From contig OX463781.1 of assembly GCA_949825025.1 (NCBI GenBank), forward strand, positions 39,941,150 to 40,005,149: a stretch of DNA of 64,000 bases, in the 5' to 3' direction. Source of the DNA: Siphlonurus alternatus (taxonomy: Eukaryota; Arthropoda; Insecta; Ephemeroptera; Siphlonuridae). The position numbers and the translations under genes are program-made. Under the pieces are notes generated by a model, which saw nothing but the letters and a program-made list of their open reading frames with translations, was not told the DNA's origin and did not search any database. Every line of letters begins with the position of its first letter. Position 1 is the first letter of the stretch. Positions 10,751 to 26,920 of this stretch are shown here, in pieces.

Positions 10751-11789
10751 TCTAAAATCCAAAAACAAAATTTTAAGCAATTCCAGGTTGGGAATGTTAA
10801 GCCTAAAATACGAGCTTTTTCTATAGAAGTCGCAAAATCAGTAACGCCCTCTCTGATTGGCCGTGACGTCACCAGCGCAAATCCCCTCCACTTTCATACC
10901 CTGGCTCTGCCAGGGTTAAAAGTTGCGACTTCGGAGTTACGACATGTGTTTAGGTACAACACAAAAAACTCGTATTTTCAGCAAAACAAATTTAGATTTG
11001 TTATTATATTTTATTACTTGTGTTATTTATAGATGAACCCATGCACACAAAATAAAAATATAAATTTCTTAATTATAATAATTATTCTTAATTTCAAATT
11101 GATCAAAACATCGCGACGTAATATAGAAACCTGTAATTTAAAAGCAATCAAATAAATATAAGTGAGTTAATAAATAAGGAAACTAATTTGATAATTTGAT
11201 ATATTGAATGATGCAGTACTTTTAGAACATGTAGTCAATATTTTTAACAAAAAAATTTTCAGAGCTTTGCAAGCTCAAAACTATATATAGCGTATAAATA
11301 GGTTTATTGGTATTCTAACATAAAAGGTCATTTATATTTAGTTCTAAGACATAAATTTTTATATTTTTACCGCAGGACATTGAAACATAATAATGCTGTA
11401 AATGTCGCGAGTGAACTGCTAAGATGTATAAAAAAATAAATGGATTATCTGTAACGTGTTTGCTGTCTACCAGAGCAAGTAAACCGTCTAGTGGTTTTTA
11501 TGGAGTCGAGGTTAACATTTCAACTATTTTTAAAGTTAAGTTACCTCTGGCTAGTTTCCGGTAATAATCATCATGATATATATTTAACGTATTATATTTT
11601 ATTACTTATTTATGCACAATTACTACTACACTGAAAAAAAATCATTTGTTCATTGACTAATATATTTAATTACAAGAAATAAACAAGTGAAATGAAACAT
11701 TTTACAAAACATTATTGAGCACCAGGACACATAATGTGGTAAAATATCAATTAAGAATGCCAGAAATCTTATAAATGTAATATTTAGAA
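10751..11789. other. AT-rich stretch, nothing recognised
   Basis: A 95-codon frame (10745-11032) has no recognisable domain. A CCAAT-type plus CRE-like patch (TGATTGGCCGTGACGTCACC, near 10854-10873) is the only notable motif. Confidence 0.35.
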
Positions 11790-11995
11790 TATATTCAAAT
11801 TAATTTAATATTCCCACCAAGTACCCGGAAGTGAGAGGTTTCTATTCGTATTTGAATTTTGAAATTTTGTCTACAGGTTTGTAAAAATAGTACTAACATG
11901 TTTACAAATTTTCAAGACTCAAACATGAACAAGACGACCAGAAACCTCTCACTTCCGGATACTTCCTGCAGGAATATTAAATAAATTTGACTGTA
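11790..11995. mobile_element. MITE family A copy
   Basis: Left arm CCCACCAAGTACCCGGAAGT; right arm ACTTCCGGATACTTCCTGC; ends ATAAATTTGACTGTA. The left terminus is worn. Palindromic arms flank an AT-rich centre. Confidence 0.7.
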
Positions 11996-12623
11996 ATTTA
12001 TTATAGTTACAAAAGCAATCTTAAACATAATTATTATTATATATATAAATATCTGAATGTAAAATATACGTATTCCTTAAATTATGCATGTATTCTAAAA
12101 ATATTAAACAACTGAATATACTTATGTTCCATATATATTTTCATAAGTAACATTTATTTCATTAATTATTTTAATTATTGCAGCATTTTTTTTCCGTGTA
12201 TGAAAACGTCTTCATAATTCATAATCATTTTATTGCTTACAACAATATAAGCACGTCATAAAGAATATTCACAAACAATTTGAAAGCACGTCAATACAAA
12301 AACATAACAAATAATCCTGCATACAAACAAAATCAAAGCAGTATATAAGAATTTATTATAATATCACACCCTGCAATTGAATCCAAACAATTACTCTAAA
12401 ACATAGATGGTTATAATAACAAGACAATTCTCCATTATAATGAACACTTATAACAATAGTAAAAAAATAATAAAATGAACCTTATTAACCTTTTAAGGTT
12501 ATATTTATGCTCAATATAAAAGAGTTGATCTTTCACATATTAAAATGATATACAAATCTTAAGCAAAAGAGACTATTAGCATAAACACAACAAACCTACA
12601 TATTATATAATATATAAATACAA
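11996..12623. other. AT-rich stretch, nothing recognised
   Basis: No gene or repeat recognised. If the minus-strand frame at 12624-12833 is real, this could hold its 3' untranslated region. Confidence 0.3.
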
Positions 12624-12833
12624 TTACATAATATACACTTTATGGTGATTCGGCGAATTTATCATTTCAACGTTATTATCCTTTTCAACATGCCCAGTAT
12701 TGTACAACGTTAGATGGTTGCCATTAAAAGCCATTGTATACATGATGCCTACAATTGCGGTTGAAGTAATGTACGATAATGCTCTCTTTGTAGCCTGGGA
12801 CTTTTTATTGAAGCTCTCTGGAATGTTGGTCAT
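12624..12833 (-). CDS. Possible small membrane protein or terminal exon (69 codons)
   Basis: I do not recognise a family. The frame has more balanced composition than its AT-rich surroundings and encodes a plausible single membrane span (ALSYITSTAIVGIMYTMAF, about residues 19-37) after a basic N-terminus (NKKSQATKR), followed by a polar, Asn/His-rich tail. It starts at an ATG, but the frame stays open about ten codons upstream, and I find no convincing splice acceptor. It could be a last exon, a small intact protein, or chance. Treat as a candidate only. Confidence 0.22.
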   Translation of the reverse strand: MTNIPESFNKKSQATKRALSYITSTAIVGIMYTMAFNGNHLTLYNTGHVEKDNNVEMINSPNHHKVYIM

Positions 12834-13315
12834 CCAACAGAAATTAATGACGTAAAATGTCTCTATCTAGCACTAGAAATGTCTTTATATACAATCGTGT
12901 ACAATTTCAAAGCATTCATTAACCCTTGCGGTAGCAGTGTGTGTAAAAATACATAGTAATTTAAAGTAGAAAATAATATATGGATGCAACAAAATATAAA
13001 AAAAAAATAAAAGTTATAAATGACTATTATTTTTTTCAGCCAGACTAGTTGTTATCCTTTGGTTAAGTACGCGGCTTTTTAACACTTATATGATAAAATA
13101 TCACTAGTGTATATTATAGTACGAGAATATTTTTTGAAAGAATATTATTTTCAAAAATTTTTGTTGACATGTCTTTGGAAGATGAATAACATTTTGATTT
13201 TTTTTTTATATAGAGGAATACCAAATATAATACAAAAAATCTAATTATTTATATTCTGAATTATATATTATTATACAATAATTTGAAAATTAATAAATAT
13301 ACATTCATGATTTAA

Positions 13316-13457
13316 TGGGGGCGATTCACGAAAGAATTATCCAGAAAGTTTTCAAGCTTTCTCACTAACCGCGGTTAGTGCCAGTCTAATTGAATGACAC
13401 TAAACTTAGTTAGTGAAAAAAAAAAAAAACTGGATAACTCCATTCGTGAATTGCGCC
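13316..13457. mobile_element. MITE family C copy
   Basis: Terminal inverted repeats TGGGGGCGATTCACGAAAGA and TCGTGAATTGCGCC, subterminal AATTATCCAG / CTGGATAACT, and an internal CACTAACCGCGGTTAGTG palindrome. TAA flanks both ends, consistent with a 3-bp target duplication. That suggests a PIF/Harbinger-type origin (inference). Confidence 0.7.
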
Positions 13458-13755
13458 TAATATTTTTAAGTACATTTTTTTTAAATTAACAACTTTCCTC
13501 CCTTATCCCGACCCCCTAACTCGCCTTGAATTCCAAGCTCATAAAGGGGTGTAAAAAAAAAATACGTAGTATTTTAAGGTAACTTTCAATATTTTATAAA
13601 AACAAAAAAGGTTCAATCCCATTTCCAGACATGACATAGGAAATTTCATTTCTGCTACAATCAGATCTTCCCACCATTTTAGCACGTACATTCTGAAAGT
13701 TCTACATGAAGAATTTCTGCAGTCATATCAAGTTTGTGCCATGGGAGAAAACTAC

Positions 13756-13912
13756 CTGCAAAGGTAGAATAGGCAGGTTGCGGTGTGCGTGCCAAGGTCT
13801 CATGTAGGTTTGAGCTGGCAGTACGAACAGATTGAATCGTCTTGTAGCGGGATCAGCTGGCTGCATTGCACGCTTCTCAAGACGCTTGCTAGTTCCCTCT
13901 TCTAAAGAACTT
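13756..13912 (-). other. Candidate exon of unknown gene
   Basis: On the minus strand an open 157-base segment lies between ATGTTTAG (acceptor-like) and CAG|GTAGTT (donor-like). Its GC content and codon use differ from its flanks. The conceptual peptide includes KRAMQPADPATRRFN and YMRPWHAHRNLP, which I cannot assign. The polypyrimidine tract is poor, so this may equally be an unknown repeat. Confidence 0.2.
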
Positions 13913-13920
13913 CTAAACAT

Positions 13921-18946
<5,026 letters not shown>

Positions 18947-18998
<52 letters not shown>
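18947..18998. repeat. (GA)n microsatellite
   Basis: About 52 bp of GA dinucleotides. Together with the CT array at 19163 it forms an inverted pair around a CpG-richer core. Confidence 0.95.
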
Positions 18999-18999
<1 letters not shown>

Positions 19000-19161
19000 G
19001 AGCTGCAGACTGAAGCGTAATATTTCACACGTCACGGCGGGAGCGCTCGGTTACAGCTGAGTATCTCTCCACCACCCCGCGGCGGCAACACCCTCTACAT
19101 TGTTGTTGACGTCACGAGAGATGCTGTAGGCTTTGTGATGCTCTGATGCCTTTGCTCAGGT

Positions 19162-19162
<1 letters not shown>
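18999..19162. promoter_or_regulatory. CpG-richer core between GA and CT arrays
   Basis: About 164 bp with several CpGs (CACGTCACGGCGGGAGCGCT, CCCGCGGCGGC), an intact TGACGTCA (19107-19114) and GA/CT arrays on both sides. GA arrays are bound by GAGA-factor-type proteins at arthropod promoters (established in insects). No transcript is visible, so promoter or enhancer function is inference. Confidence 0.25.

Positions 19163-19230
<68 letters not shown>
19163..19230. repeat. (CT)n microsatellite
   Basis: About 68 bp of CT dinucleotides, the inverted partner of the GA array at 18947-18998. Confidence 0.95.
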
Positions 19231-19231
<1 letters not shown>

Positions 19232-19778
19232 TTTCTCTCGTTTGTATCTTACGTACAATATGTATTCTTACACGCTTGCTTGCCAGCTATTATTTGAATA
19301 CATCTCCATAGGAATAATAAAAAAATGTGAAGCAAACTTTTGAATTTTTTTCTGAAATATCGTGTGTTACATACAAGAGTTACTATAGCTTTCTTATTTG
19401 TCTTATAATGAATGAAATTTGAGAGTTTCGTATGCTTTTTTAAGTCATGACTGTTTTGAACAATTATTAACATAAAATTTGAAATGTAGATAGTTCATTT
19501 AGATAATTTATATTTATATAATTTGCTTAATACATATACTGTAGAACTCTATAAACTTTTCAGAATTTTTTTAGTGTACACATGCCAAAATTTAATCTCA
19601 TACTTTTGCCAATAGTAATAAAACCTAGATATAACACTATCTTTGTTCCTTTAAAACAAAACCATGGCATTTTTTTATGACATATTTGGAAAGTGGGCTT
19701 CGGAGCTTCATGTTTTTTTTTTTTTTTTTTTTTTTTCATTTTTATTTTCTAACAATCTGGGAAATTTAAAATCTGTCA
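19231..19778. other. AT-rich stretch, nothing recognised
   Basis: AT-rich DNA ending with a poly-T run (about 19711-19736). No gene or repeat family recognised. Confidence 0.4.
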
Positions 19779-19869
19779 GCAAAACACTGTGACGTCATAG
19801 TCATGTGAATATTTTCAAGCTTAGGGAAAGACATTACATGAATATGACGTCACACCGTTTTTTTAGCAT
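19779..19869. mobile_element. Family G repeat core
   Basis: GCAAAACACTGTGACGTCAT and TGAATATGACGTCACACCGT form an inverted pair around an AT-rich spacer (AATATTTTCAAGC). The same layout occurs at 53094-53192, and half-copies occur at 51781-51866 and near 56671. Every copy carries TGACGTCA or a one-step variant. Confidence 0.5.
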
Positions 19870-19897
19870 GCACTCTTGAAGAGGATTTAAAACATAA

Positions 19898-20030
19898 AGG
19901 GAGGAATTCACAAAGAAATCCACGTTTCTTAATAATTCACGTTTAATGTCATTCAATTAGGCTGGCGCTATAACTGCGGTTAGTGATAAACCTGGATAAC
20001 TTTCTGGATAACTATTTCATGAATTGCCCC
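19898..20030. mobile_element. MITE family C copy
   Basis: Starts AGGGAGGAATTCACAAAG and ends TCATGAATTGCCCC, with TAA on both sides. Contains TAATGTCATTCAATTAGGCT and CTGCGGTTAGTGATAAACC, the family's central segment, followed by CTGGATAACT. Confidence 0.65.
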
Positions 20031-21571
20031 TAAATAAATTAACAATACATAACTCGAGGTCCTCTAACCAATATAACAATATCATTCAGGATGTTAATTT
20101 TATCATCAATTTTATAAAATCCTTCCCAATTTTGATAAAAAAAAACACATCAAATTACAAGCAAATTCTTGTTACAAGATCCTTCTTTATCTTTATTCTA
20201 GATACGACTGTACATGTTAAGGATTAATGTCACAGTGGCAGCCATTTTGCTCAAGATTTTCTCATGATAAACTGAAAAATATTTTTAGCCCATAAAATAA
20301 ATAACAAAATTTAATAAATGTTGGTTTGCTAATGTAAAAAAAAAAAAAAAAAAAAAACTCGGTTTAGACTTTGAGTAATTAATTTTGTGTGTGAAAAAGA
20401 TACTGATTTCACTATAAGCCAAAGCATCCCTGTTTAAAACAATTTCAATGCTGAATATCTAAAAAAAATCACCAAATTTGGTCTATTTTTGTCATGGTAT
20501 CAGGAAGGTTTGCTGAAATTTTCAGAGTCTACTAAGCTCACTGACGTTCCATCACTGTCTTCAGTTTATATAGTATAAAGTTATTAAGTAGGGCAATAAG
20601 TTTCAGTGATACCCTGACAGACCTCATGAGGGTCAGGTGATGACTTCCCTTGAGATCCCTAGACATGAAGTAACCACCAACACTAGCAGGGGTGAAAAGT
20701 TACATGTGATTTGTCCAGCTAATGAATAAATATTGAAACAGGTATCACATAAATAACATACAGAATTACAACTAAATCCAACATTGGATAGGGAATATGA
20801 AAATTATTACAAAATTAGTCCCTTGATACTATTAAAAATAAATATAGAGATAATAAAATTTTATATTACATATCCCCATTTATAATAATTATTTTGTATT
20901 TTTTTTTTATTAAAGTTTGTAATTTGAAAATATATTTAGTAAATAATTGGTTATTTTATATGTGTAGTTAAATCTATATAACCTATAGTTTTAATGTATT
21001 GCTACTAAAGTTGAAAAATAAATGTAAAAGTGTTCCTGTGGAAGAGGCTAAAATGTAACTTTGAAATTCTTAAAATGTTTTATATTTATGGGAGTTTGAA
21101 ACTACGATAAATCTCATGTTTAAATTAGGAAATATATAAGAAAAAACATACACTTCCTGTTATATTTTATATTCATTCAACTGTATATTCAATGTAAGTA
21201 TGAATTAATGGCTGCGAATATCCCAGGGGAATATTAAAATGTAAAAAAGCATTTTAGCAAATCATTATTGATGTAAAAATATTATATAGATTTAATTCAC
21301 ACTAGAATGTTCTCTATGGTGAAATTTTTTATAGAGACTGATCGAACATAAAGACCAGCTGCATGTGTTTATTATTCATCAATAATATGGCATATTAACA
21401 AGCTTGTGGTGAAACTATGAATATAAAACAATTTTATTATACAGAGATTCATGTAAATAACGTAATATTTTTTTTATCATGATATACCGTTAGTATAACA
21501 GATGATAATAAAATATAAATAAATAATTTACTCTTAATTTATATTAATAAACATGTATAGGAATATTATTG
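20031..21571. other. AT-rich stretch, nothing recognised
   Basis: No recognisable coding sequence or repeat member. Includes a poly-A run near 20337-20358. Confidence 0.35.
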
Positions 21572-21725
21572 AATGTGATTCACGAAAGAGTTATATTAAG
21601 CTCAATTCACGAAAAAGAATTATCCAGGTTTATTACTAACTACATATTGAATTAGGCTGGTGCTGGTACTAACCACGGCTATAGTGAAAAAATTGAATGA
21701 CTTCCTTCGTGAATTACGCCCAATA
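21572..21725. mobile_element. MITE family C copy with duplicated left end
   Basis: Two left termini in tandem (GTGATTCACGAAAGAGTTAT at about 21577, then CAATTCACGAAAAAGAATTA at about 21603) precede one body and one right end (TTCGTGAATTACGCC). Either a partial duplication or one copy inserted beside another. Confidence 0.6.
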
Positions 21726-22130
21726 ATTCTTTGCTGAATTTAATTAATAAACTTATACCTTCATGCAAGTAAAACCGTTCACACACAGTTTATGTAAGGA
21801 CATTTACATGGCTGCAAAGAAACGATTACAACAACATAGATTAAAAAAAAATAACTCCTGCCTAGAGAAATAAATACATTTCTTTGTTTTCTGAAAAAAA
21901 AATTATTATATCACAGAATATTAAAATATGCCTAGGGAATAATGCAGAACTCCCTAACCGGCAGTCAACGCGACGTTATATTGGAATCCTGATATACAGT
22001 ATGTCACACTGCTGACTTTTTAAGCACATTTGACTGACTAGAACCTATCTACAAAGGTTCCGCTTTAGCCACTGCCGCTACCTACACTGTCAACTTTGAC
22101 GTCCCTAAGCAGAACGCTTGCACTTGGCTT

Positions 22131-22404
22131 ATGGAGGCTTCAAGTCAGCTGATTTTGCGATATTTCCACCGTCCTATATATCCAAACCTATGTAAAAAAA
22201 AAAAATGAATTTTTTTTTTTGGCATTAAATAAATTTTTAGGGAAAATGAGTCATTCATTATCAGAAGACCTCTAAATGGGGGGGGGGGGTAGAAGATGCT
22301 TCCAAATTAATTGCTTTAATAGTTATTGAGAAAAAATTCAAATTTTTTAACACGGTGGCTTATAGAGAAAATTTTCCCGACGGGGAACACTTGAAGCCTC
22401 TATT
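22131..22404. mobile_element. Family M foldback element
   Basis: Left end: ATGGAGGCTTCAAGTCAGCT, then GATTTTGCGATATTTCCACC and GTCC. Right end: GACGGGGAACACTTGAAGCC, then TCTAT, the reverse complement with an internal deletion. The interior has poly-A/T, a G-run and no coding sequence. The solo arm at 8077-8120 belongs to the same family. Confidence 0.5.
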
Positions 22405-23015
22405 TGGAAGAATTTCCGGAAGGTAGACGAAAAGTATCGAGTATCGAGGTTTCGTAATTCAACCTCCTGTAGTATACAGTCTTTGATAATTAATATTGTG
22501 TTATTTTATAATTTAAAACTAACTGTAAGTCTGCGAGCTACTTGTGTTGCACCACGCTGTTGAGTTTTGCACCTTTCAAGTAACTGCAGTTGTGTGGTAA
22601 GAGAGAATACATGCTAGAGGTGACCCTTGACCTACTAAAAGCCTGACAGGCAAGTTGACATGTTGAATGCAATTTACCAGCCAGCAACTTATGTTTATTC
22701 ACCCGTTTTTAATTGCATACTCTCTGCATGTTTTTATAGTTCATCGCTTTATTTACCCAGTGCTCTATATGATATAAAATTATTTTATTATTCAAATCTC
22801 TGTTCTTTTATTTAAATAAATTTTATGGTTATTAATTTTAATTATATTCAAGAGGAAATGATATAAATAGAATTTATATAAAAAAAAGAATAAAAACTCA
22901 ATAGGTCTGTTCGTAAATGCATACTCGATTTATGAATCAAAATAATCAGATGAACCATCTATACAAGGAAATAAAATAAAATATTAATTTTTCACTGTGT
23001 TAAATTTTAGTGTCT
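22405..23015. other. AT-rich stretch, nothing recognised
   Basis: No gene or repeat family recognised. Confidence 0.35.

Positions 23016-23063
<48 letters not shown>
23016..23063. repeat. Poly-T tract (about 48 bp)
   Basis: An uninterrupted T run, the longest homopolymer in the window. It could be the poly-A tail of a minus-strand retrotransposed copy, but no source sequence is recognisable next to it. Confidence 0.9.
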
Positions 23064-23068
<5 letters not shown>

Positions 23069-24669
23069 ACAAACTTGGATACATTCAATTTTAGTTTAAA
23101 GGGTTTTAATATTAAAATAATACACTTTATCACAATGTGGGTAGATTACAAGTTTCAAAATACCCTCATACCCATAAAAAAAATACAGATTCACAATAGG
23201 TTTTATTCAAATTCATAGATATATGTAATGCAAGTACAAAGTTTTGAAACAAAACAATTAAGTCTTATTATATCAGTTTAATTTAAAGGGTTTTATTATC
23301 AAAATTCACCTTACATTTTTTCACAATATTAGTAGGATACAAAATAATTACAAGTATAATATCATCTCTACAACAGAACATAACCCTACTTTGCGTTGAC
23401 CCGCAGCACCCCGGTGCTAACATAGTTGCATACTCTGCAGGATGAAGCAAGTAAAGATGGCGGTGCATTTCTCTAAGCTACTGCACTTTGCTGCAGTTTT
23501 GAACGACTCTAAGATAATAAATCACCCCATAATTAATTGACCCACTAATTAATTAAAACTACTGTCATTTCTCACTATACAAGTACATTGTAACGTTTAC
23601 TTGATAACAGTGTTTAACTTAATTACATTGAGAATAAGGAATCAAGTTCCCTGATTTTCAAATATGCATTACTTTATTTAAATATATGTACATAAAATTA
23701 TTAATAAATATATGTCCACCCCTCATCCCTGTCTACAGGTTCTACTCTTTAGTAGATGGATTAGATATACGGGAAAAACGGGAAAATAATTAAAAAAAAA
23801 AATGTAAAAAAAAAATGTAAAAAAAAAATCATCGGAACGAAATAATTTCATGTCTATTAAAATTGTGTTTCTGAAGATAAACGATCAGTAAGTTGATTGT
23901 AGTTTCTTGTTATGAAATGAATAATTTAAAAATAAATAATTTATAAACCAAATATATATTAATATGCATAAAATATTAAAAAAAATCACTTTAAAATTGC
24001 AAGTTTTTATGATATTATATATAGTCATTAGTACATCTATGTAATTAAATGTTATAAATTATTAAAAAAAAATCTCAGTGGTTAGAATTGTTTTATTTAC
24101 TACATATATTATTTTAATGCATGTCATTAAATGTTGGTACTAAAGCACTTGCTGACTGTGTAGAAAGAACTACATGCTATAGAAGTAACAATGCAAGTTC
24201 ATGTATCATACTGTTAATGCTATATGTACTTTAAAGTAGGAAGTGTGTCTCCGAGATACATACATGAAGATGATGATGTAATATGTAAGGATAATGGAAT
24301 TTGCACATTAAACTAAAAAGCATTAGCCTTGGCCTAGAATATTTACTTTTTCGTGAAACCGTATTTAAAAAGATAAACCACTGCACCATGCAATAATGTA
24401 AACAAATTTTAATCTGTAATAATAAATTCAATACATAATAAATATACAGAGGATTTTATTTTTATCAAGTTGTTTTATAACAATGTATGCAGATAAGCAA
24501 GGAGATTTCAGGAAATGGAGATGCTAAGATACTTTCATTGTAAACTTAAACATTAAATTCTGTATTGAAATAAAAAATTATATCTTCAAGGTTTTAAAGA
24601 AACATTTCTGCCATTAACACACTTAAATAACCAAATTTCAATTTTGAAATAACTATTATATCTAATATC
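23064..24669. other. AT-rich stretch, nothing recognised
   Basis: A GC-richer patch at about 23388-23480 (CCCGCAGCACCCCGGTGC, AAGATGGCGGTGC) has a 61-codon minus frame without a known domain. The rest is AT-rich. Confidence 0.3.
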
Positions 24670-24810
24670 TATACCGTGTCTTGTGAGACCACCGAAGTCA
24701 AGCAACGCCGAGCATGGTTAGTAGTTGGATGGGTGACCATTTGCAACGAAAACCACGTTTCCCACCCAAGGGTAAATCGTTGCACTTTTCCACCATGTGG
24801 TTTTAAGTTT
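24670..24810 (+). repeat. SINE with 5S rRNA-derived head (SINE3-like), copy 1
   Basis: Positions about 24681-24740 read like the 3' half of 5S rRNA: ACCACCGAAGTCAAGCAACG, then GCATGGTTAGTAGTTGGATG, then GGTGACC (C-box region). The tail has CCACGTTTCCCACCCAAGGG and TAAATCGTTGCACTTTTCCA, parallel to the copy at 28895. The 5' third of a 5S gene is missing, so it is not a 5S gene. Confidence 0.6.
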
Positions 24811-24979
24811 TAATCGTGTAAATGAAAAAAAAGTGCAGTAGTACTAACTATAAGCAATATTTACCGTATTTAAGTTAACAATTTACGCAAAGTCCACATT
24901 GAGGGATTACTGAAATGGTTGGGTAACCATTACCCTGATAATCCTAACAAAATAAAATTCGATCCAATGCGGTAAAAAT

Positions 24980-25093
24980 GGGAGAAAGGGTAGTTATCCA
25001 CTTTTTCACTAATCACGTTTAGTGTCATTAAATTAGGCTGGCGGTAACCACGGTTAGTGAAAAACCTGGATAACCATTTTGTTAATTGCCCCC
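24980..25093. mobile_element. MITE family C copy
   Basis: Contains AGTTATCCACTTTTTCACTA, CACGTTTAGTGTCATTAAAT, ACCACGGTTAGTGAAAAACC and CTGGATAACC, ending GTTAATTGCCCCC. The left terminus is decayed. Confidence 0.55.
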
Positions 25094-25761
25094 ATTATCA
25101 ATTTAATCTCACAAATAATATTTAAAGTTAGATGTACAGTACAGAATTCAACTTTATATTTATGCTCTTTATTTGCAAACTGGATTTTTTATTTTCATTC
25201 TGTAGAAATTGTTTAATATTGGTGAAAGCTTTCGTGTAGATCCAATAGCCATACCTTAGCTTGTCTTTTCTACTTTATTTTCACAATGATTTTACGTTTC
25301 TTTATTTTATCTGCTTCGAATATGCCAACTCAATTTATAAGTTGGATAAATTTTACCGTACTGTTTACTTCTTTAAGTTTACTGCTGTATTTCTTGTAAT
25401 CATTTTCAACCCCCCCTATAATTATACTATGAAATGCTCACTTCCATGTCCACTTCAATCAAAAGGGCTTTTCATTACTACCATTGAATTAATACATGAG
25501 AGGCACTTTAGTACTTGGGTTATAATACAATACAGTGGAATAAATAATTATTTTTTGTGACCAATCGGGATTATTTGAACATAGTGCAAAAAAGAGGAAA
25601 AAATTATGCAAGTAGCGGGCTGCATGTAAAATATTATGCTAGCTGTCCTATTAACACTCCCACTATTATTAGTAATAATGGTTAAAATATTGGCACTAAA
25701 TGTTTGAATTTTAAATATTTAAAAAAGGCTAATAATCCTAATTCATAATTATTCACGAATA
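25094..25761. other. AT-rich stretch, nothing recognised
   Basis: A 99-codon Phe/Tyr-rich frame (25261-25560) has no recognisable domain or splice context. I do not call it a gene. Confidence 0.35.
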
Positions 25762-26066
25762 GAGTACTGACTTCAAAATTTTTTATTGCAAAAATGGATA
25801 GAAGGTGCAAAGTTATGCCACTCTGGGTTTTTTCAGATCTTTTAGAGCCCAGGAAATACTGCTAAAAAGTTTTGACGAGGTCGGGTTTGAACCCACGCCT
25901 CTTTTAGGTCCTACCCTTTTATTAAGAAAGGCGTCCATTTTCTCTGTAAATTCATTAATTTTTTAAAGATAGTTCCCGGATTCTAAAAAATCTGACAAAA
26001 ATCAGAGTAATATAAAATTGCACCCTGTATCCATTTCTGCAATAAATTTTTTTGAGGTCGATACTC
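25762..26066. mobile_element. MITE family B copy (about 305 bp)
   Basis: Inverted termini GAGTACTGACTTCAAAATTT and AATTTTTTTGAGGTCGATACTC, subterminal TTGCAAAAATGGATAGAAGG / CCATTTCTGCAATAA, and an inner CCAGGAAATACTG / AGTTCCCGGATTC pair. The centre holds a tRNA-like GTCGGGTTTGAACCCACGCC (minus-strand B box), an insertion or captured SINE piece not seen in the other copies. Confidence 0.6.
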
Positions 26067-26642
26067 CATCATAATTCGTTCTACGAATATTGTAATATTT
26101 GCAAGCAAAGTTTTAGAGAACTAACAATTATAAATGTTAATTTTTTTAGAAGTCTTAAATTTACATTAAATTTATCGTAACGTTTTGAATTTCCAGCCTA
26201 TGCAAATTTAATAAAAATTCAAAGAATAATTTAAAAATACAACATGAATATAGACCTTATTTAGCGTGAAGATTCGATAGAAATCTTTTTAGTTTTGCTT
26301 TGTAATTTTCCTCAGCTACTCACGGAGATGTACGGGGTTGACTAACTTGTAAGTACAGTCATAAAACGTCACGAAATAATTTATTACTGGTCGCTTAACA
26401 TCTTCTGCAGAATCCACTTTGGTCCCACCACTCTAGCTCCGAGCTCGGGTCAAGCTCCTAGTAAGAAGCTGAGGAAGTAGCCAGCTTACATTGGTACATA
26501 GCTATATAATGACTGGTGCATGGTCAAGTAACTTTACTTTATTGATTTAAATTGTCAAGTTTCGAACAAAGAAACGTGATCATTTATAAAATAACATTAT
26601 AAATTTTGAAATGTAGTAACATGCAGCACATAAAAAAAATCC
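26067..26642. other. AT-rich stretch, nothing recognised
   Basis: Contains one GC-richer patch (about 26400-26490, TCTAGCTCCGAGCTCGGGTC) with no open frame I can assign. Confidence 0.35.
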
Positions 26643-26920
26643 CTAGTTGAAAAATAACGTCTTCAACTCATTCTTCACACGTTTAAAACTAATCTTTTGA
26701 CAACTTTTTACCTGGAAAACACAATATATCTTATTTCTTTTTCACTCAAAGTGAGGATGAAATTTAGACAATGTTTCTAGCATTTTATTGTCAGTAGAAA
26801 AAAGACGTAATCTCATATTTTTCCCTATTTTTTCCTCTAAAATGGTACAAAATAGGAGGGAATTAGACATGGAGAGAGTTTAATAGTGAATAAAAGATGA
26901 AATTTATTTCAAATCGGGAT
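26643..26920 (+). repeat. Interspersed repeat family J, copy 1
   Basis: Starts CTAGTTGAAAAATAACGTCT, has TCAACTCATTCTTCACACGT, a central GACGTAATCTCATATTTTTC and TAAAATGGTACAAAATAGGA, and ends AAAGATGAAATTTATTTCAA. The sequence at 44378-44635 is its inverted copy over nearly the whole length. No coding sequence; class unknown. Confidence 0.6.

Noticed and set aside
24681..24740. A functional 5S rRNA gene
   Set aside because: Only the 3' half is similar and it continues into SINE sequence; the 5' part and T-run terminator are absent.
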